DNA of 64,000 nucleotides from assembly GCF_016587435.1 (NCBI RefSeq), contig NZ_BNJJ01000013.1:62001-126000 (forward strand), given 5' to 3'. Positions 62,423-64,000 of the stretch are shown in pieces. The stretch comes from Dictyobacter formicarum. Lineage in GTDB: Bacteria > Chloroflexota > Ktedonobacteria > Ktedonobacterales > Ktedonobacteraceae. Under the pieces are notes generated by a model. The model was not told the origin of the DNA. It searched no databases and saw only the letters and a list, made by a program, of their open reading frames with translations. The position numbers and the translations under genes were made by a program. Position 1 is the stretch's first letter; the number at the start of each line of letters is the position of its first letter.

Positions 62423-62486
62423 ATATTCCATCAAAAAGAAGCGTGAAATGCATATATGCATTTCACGCTTCTTTTTGATGGAATAT
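62423..62486. terminator. Perfect 64-bp palindrome with no spacer, element O
   Basis: Bases 62423-62454 and 62455-62486 are exact inverse copies with no loop base between them (centre catatatg). It begins 5 bases after the Rieske stop codon on the minus strand and carries cttctttttgatgg on each side, so it probably terminates the suf operon. Confidence 0.85.
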
Positions 62487-62490
62487 TGCT

Positions 62491-62817
62491 TTATTCTTCT
62501 TCAGGTGGCAGGCCTATGAAGATGGTTTCGCCCTCCACTTTTACTGGATAGGTATAGAGGTCTTGCCGCGCCGGGCCACGCAGGACTTCACCGCTGCGCA
62601 CATCGAAGCGCGCACCATGCCAGGGGCAGGTGACGACACAGCCGTCAAAGTCTCCCTGATTAAGGGGTCCACTGATATGGGTGCAGTTATCGGTAAAAGC
62701 ATAGATGGTACCTTCCAGCTTGACCAGGCAAACTGGCTCGCCTTCTACTTCGACTGGATATAGTTTTCCTTCACGTAGGTCGCTGACGTCAGCGACCTTG
62801 TAAAACTCTTCAAGCAT
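62491..62817 (-). CDS. Rieske [2Fe-2S] ferredoxin-like protein
   Basis: Small soluble electron carrier. 108 residues from ATG 62817 (ggaag upstream); a longer frame to 62889 would overlap sufU. Rieske ligands are intact: C45-x-H47 in NCTHISG and C64-x2-H67 in CPWHGARFD. Matches the ferredoxin component type of aromatic dioxygenases and nitrite reductase small subunits, and is often found at the end of suf operons. 20 bases after sufU. Confidence 0.92.
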   Translation of the reverse strand: MLEEFYKVADVSDLREGKLYPVEVEGEPVCLVKLEGTIYAFTDNCTHISGPLNQGDFDGCVVTCPWHGARFDVRSGEVLRGPARQDLYTYPVKVEGETIFIGLPPEEE

Positions 62818-62836
62818 GGATGTTTTCTTCCAGAGC

Positions 62837-63235
62837 TTACTCGTCTTCGTCTTCTTTGGGATGTTCCAGGCCAGCGATCGCCAGGGCACGATGGAGTACG
62901 CGCAACGATAAGAAGGCGCACTTGGTGCGGGCCGGGCTGATGGGAATACCCAGCGCCTCCAGCACGTCGTCTTTACCCAGCGCGATTACTTCTTCGACGC
63001 TCTTGTCCTCGATCATCTCGGATAACATTGATGCCGACGCCTGGCTGATGGCGCAGCCGCGACCCTGAAACCGTACGGCGGTCACGCGATCACCCTCAAA
63101 TTGTAGATCTATCCCTAGCTGATCACCACAGAGAGGATTAGAATCTTCGCAATGTACGTCGGGATGCTCTAGTTTTCCATAGTTGCGTGGATCTCGATAG
63201 TGATCCAGAATGTATTCGCGATAATCCATTGACAT
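62837..63235 (-). CDS. sufU: Fe-S cluster scaffold/sulfurtransferase SufU
   Basis: Accepts sulfur from SufS for Fe-S assembly (zinc-dependent sulfur relay in Gram-positives). 132 residues with C36, D38, C61 and C106, and the extra segment between C61 and C106 that separates SufU from IscU. Starts with MDYREYILDHYRDPRNYG. Lies 22 bases after sufS. The C-terminal tail is acidic. Confidence 0.95.
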   Translation of the reverse strand: MSMDYREYILDHYRDPRNYGKLEHPDVHCEDSNPLCGDQLGIDLQFEGDRVTAVRFQGRGCAISQASASMLSEMIEDKSVEEVIALGKDDVLEALGIPISPARTKCAFLSLRVLHRALAIAGLEHPKEDEDE

Positions 63236-63257
63236 AAGCGCCCGCCCCTTTCTAATT

Positions 63258-64000
63258 TTAAAAATGGAAGATTTCTTGAGCTTTTAGTAGACCTTTCACC
63301 AATATATCGATCTCTTCCTTGACTGTATAGATATAGAAACTGGCACGCGCAGTAGCGGCCAGGTCATAGCGCTCCATTAACGGCTGCGCGCAATGGTGAC
63401 CAGCGCGGATAGCCACACCAACCTCCTGGTCCAGGATGGATGCCAGGTCATGGGGGTGGATATCGGCCAGCGTAAAGGAAACGACACCACCACGCTGATC
63501 GGCAGAAGGTCCATAGATCTTTATGTCGGGCACCTCTTGCAGTTTTTCCAGCGCATAGGCGGTAATCTCGCGCTCGTGCTGGCGCACCGCTTGCATGTCC
63601 AGCGCCTTCAGGTAATCGATGGCGGCTCCAAAGCCAACTGCTTCGGCAATGGCGGGAGTGCCAGCTTCAAATTTCCAGGGCAGATCATTTGCGGTGAACT
63701 CGCGCAACTGTACGGTGCGGATCATATCACCACCGCCCATGAAAGGCGGCATAGCTTCCAGCAGAGCCTTTTTCCCATAGAGCACACCAATACCGGTTGG
63801 TCCCAGCATTTTATGCGCGCTAAAACAGAGAAAATCTACATCCAGTGCCTGGACATCAACTGGCAGATGGGGCACGCTCTGGGCACCATCAAGCAATACC
63901 AGCGCGCCTGCGGCGTGGGCCTGGGCGATCATCTCCTGTACTGGATTGATCGTGCCCAGCACATTCGACATCTGGGTACAGGCCACCAGTTTGGGCTGCT
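63258..64000 (-). CDS. sufS: Cysteine desulfurase SufS (partial, N-terminus off the right edge)
   Basis: PLP enzyme that takes sulfur from cysteine for Fe-S clusters. About 247 C-terminal residues are present and the frame is open to the window end (QPKLVACTQMSNVLG). Visible: DGAQSVPHLPVDVQALDVDF, PLP lysine in CFSAHKMLGPTGIGVLYGK, FEAGTPAIAEAVGFGAA, and RAGHHCAQPLM with the catalytic Cys. Followed by sufU and a Rieske gene, the normal suf order. Confidence 0.96.
   Translation of the reverse strand, partial: QPKLVACTQMSNVLGTINPVQEMIAQAHAAGALVLLDGAQSVPHLPVDVQALDVDFLCFSAHKMLGPTGIGVLYGKKALLEAMPPFMGGGDMIRTVQLREFTANDLPWKFEAGTPAIAEAVGFGAAIDYLKALDMQAVRQHEREITAYALEKLQEVPDIKIYGPSADQRGGVVSFTLADIHPHDLASILDQEVGVAIRAGHHCAQPLMERYDLAATARASFYIYTVKEEIDILVKGLLKAQEIFHF

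Overview
The window reads as chromosomal DNA from a Gram-positive-like (monoderm) member of the Chloroflexota, most likely class Ktedonobacteria. This is inference from gene content and style, not a database match. Pointers are two very large MalT/LuxR-type ATPase regulators, many Ser/Thr kinases and PP2C phosphatases with zinc ribbons, a split glycine decarboxylase (gcvPA/gcvPB), SufU-type Fe-S assembly, a lipoprotein-based sugar ABC transporter and tiny BldC/excisionase-like HTH proteins. Nothing marks a prophage, plasmid or classical IS; no transposase, integrase or CRISPR array was seen.

Layout. 1-9.2 kb: a partial membrane-anchored protein on the minus strand, then plus-strand housekeeping genes (MBL hydrolase, UDP-glucose dehydrogenase, acpS, dtd), small membrane proteins, a ROK glucokinase and tlyA. 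9.6-18.8 kb: regulation, with an OmpR-type two-component pair, a Ser/Thr kinase, and two convergent MalT-like regulators whose stop codons abut. 19.5-22.5 kb: an ECF-like sigma factor plus ABC ATPase flanked by two paralogous 61-65 aa HTH proteins. 22.9-26.4 kb: tRNA-His, a small Cys-rich protein, def, tilS, hpt. 26.5-33 kb: a maltose/maltodextrin-type module (binding lipoprotein, two permeases, MarR regulator, cytoplasmic alpha-amylase family enzyme). 33.2-35.7 kb: gpsA, an unknown protein, and a single-domain response regulator. 35.9-40.9 kb: glycine cleavage system gcvT-gcvH-gcvPA-gcvPB. 41-46.6 kb: a sedolisin peptidase, a PfkB kinase and the conserved rpmH-rnpA-yidD-yidC-jag block. 46.8-54 kb: a phospho-signalling operon (PP2C, Ser/Thr kinase-TPR, zinc-ribbon PP2C, vWA, zinc-ribbon FHA) behind a good sigma-70-type promoter. 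54.2-64 kb: der, prs, a muralytic enzyme, YggT, a DUF2079-like protein, a DUF457-like membrane protein, and the end of a suf operon (sufS partial, sufU, Rieske).

The most unusual non-coding signal is a set of very long, nearly perfect hairpins (arms of 16-34 bp) in many of the intergenic gaps. Their stems differ in sequence from locus to locus, but several are accompanied by a conserved box (consensus ttttgagcgccgaaggcgc, usually followed by gtcaggggccgaaggcac) and by small GC-rich GGGCGC...GCGCCC hairpins. One 76-bp copy is identical at two places bracketing gcvPB-gcvPA, and several loci carry extra direct half-copies of an arm. This looks like a modular, dispersed palindromic element family that may double as terminators or mRNA stabilisers, for example between the malE-like and malF-like genes.
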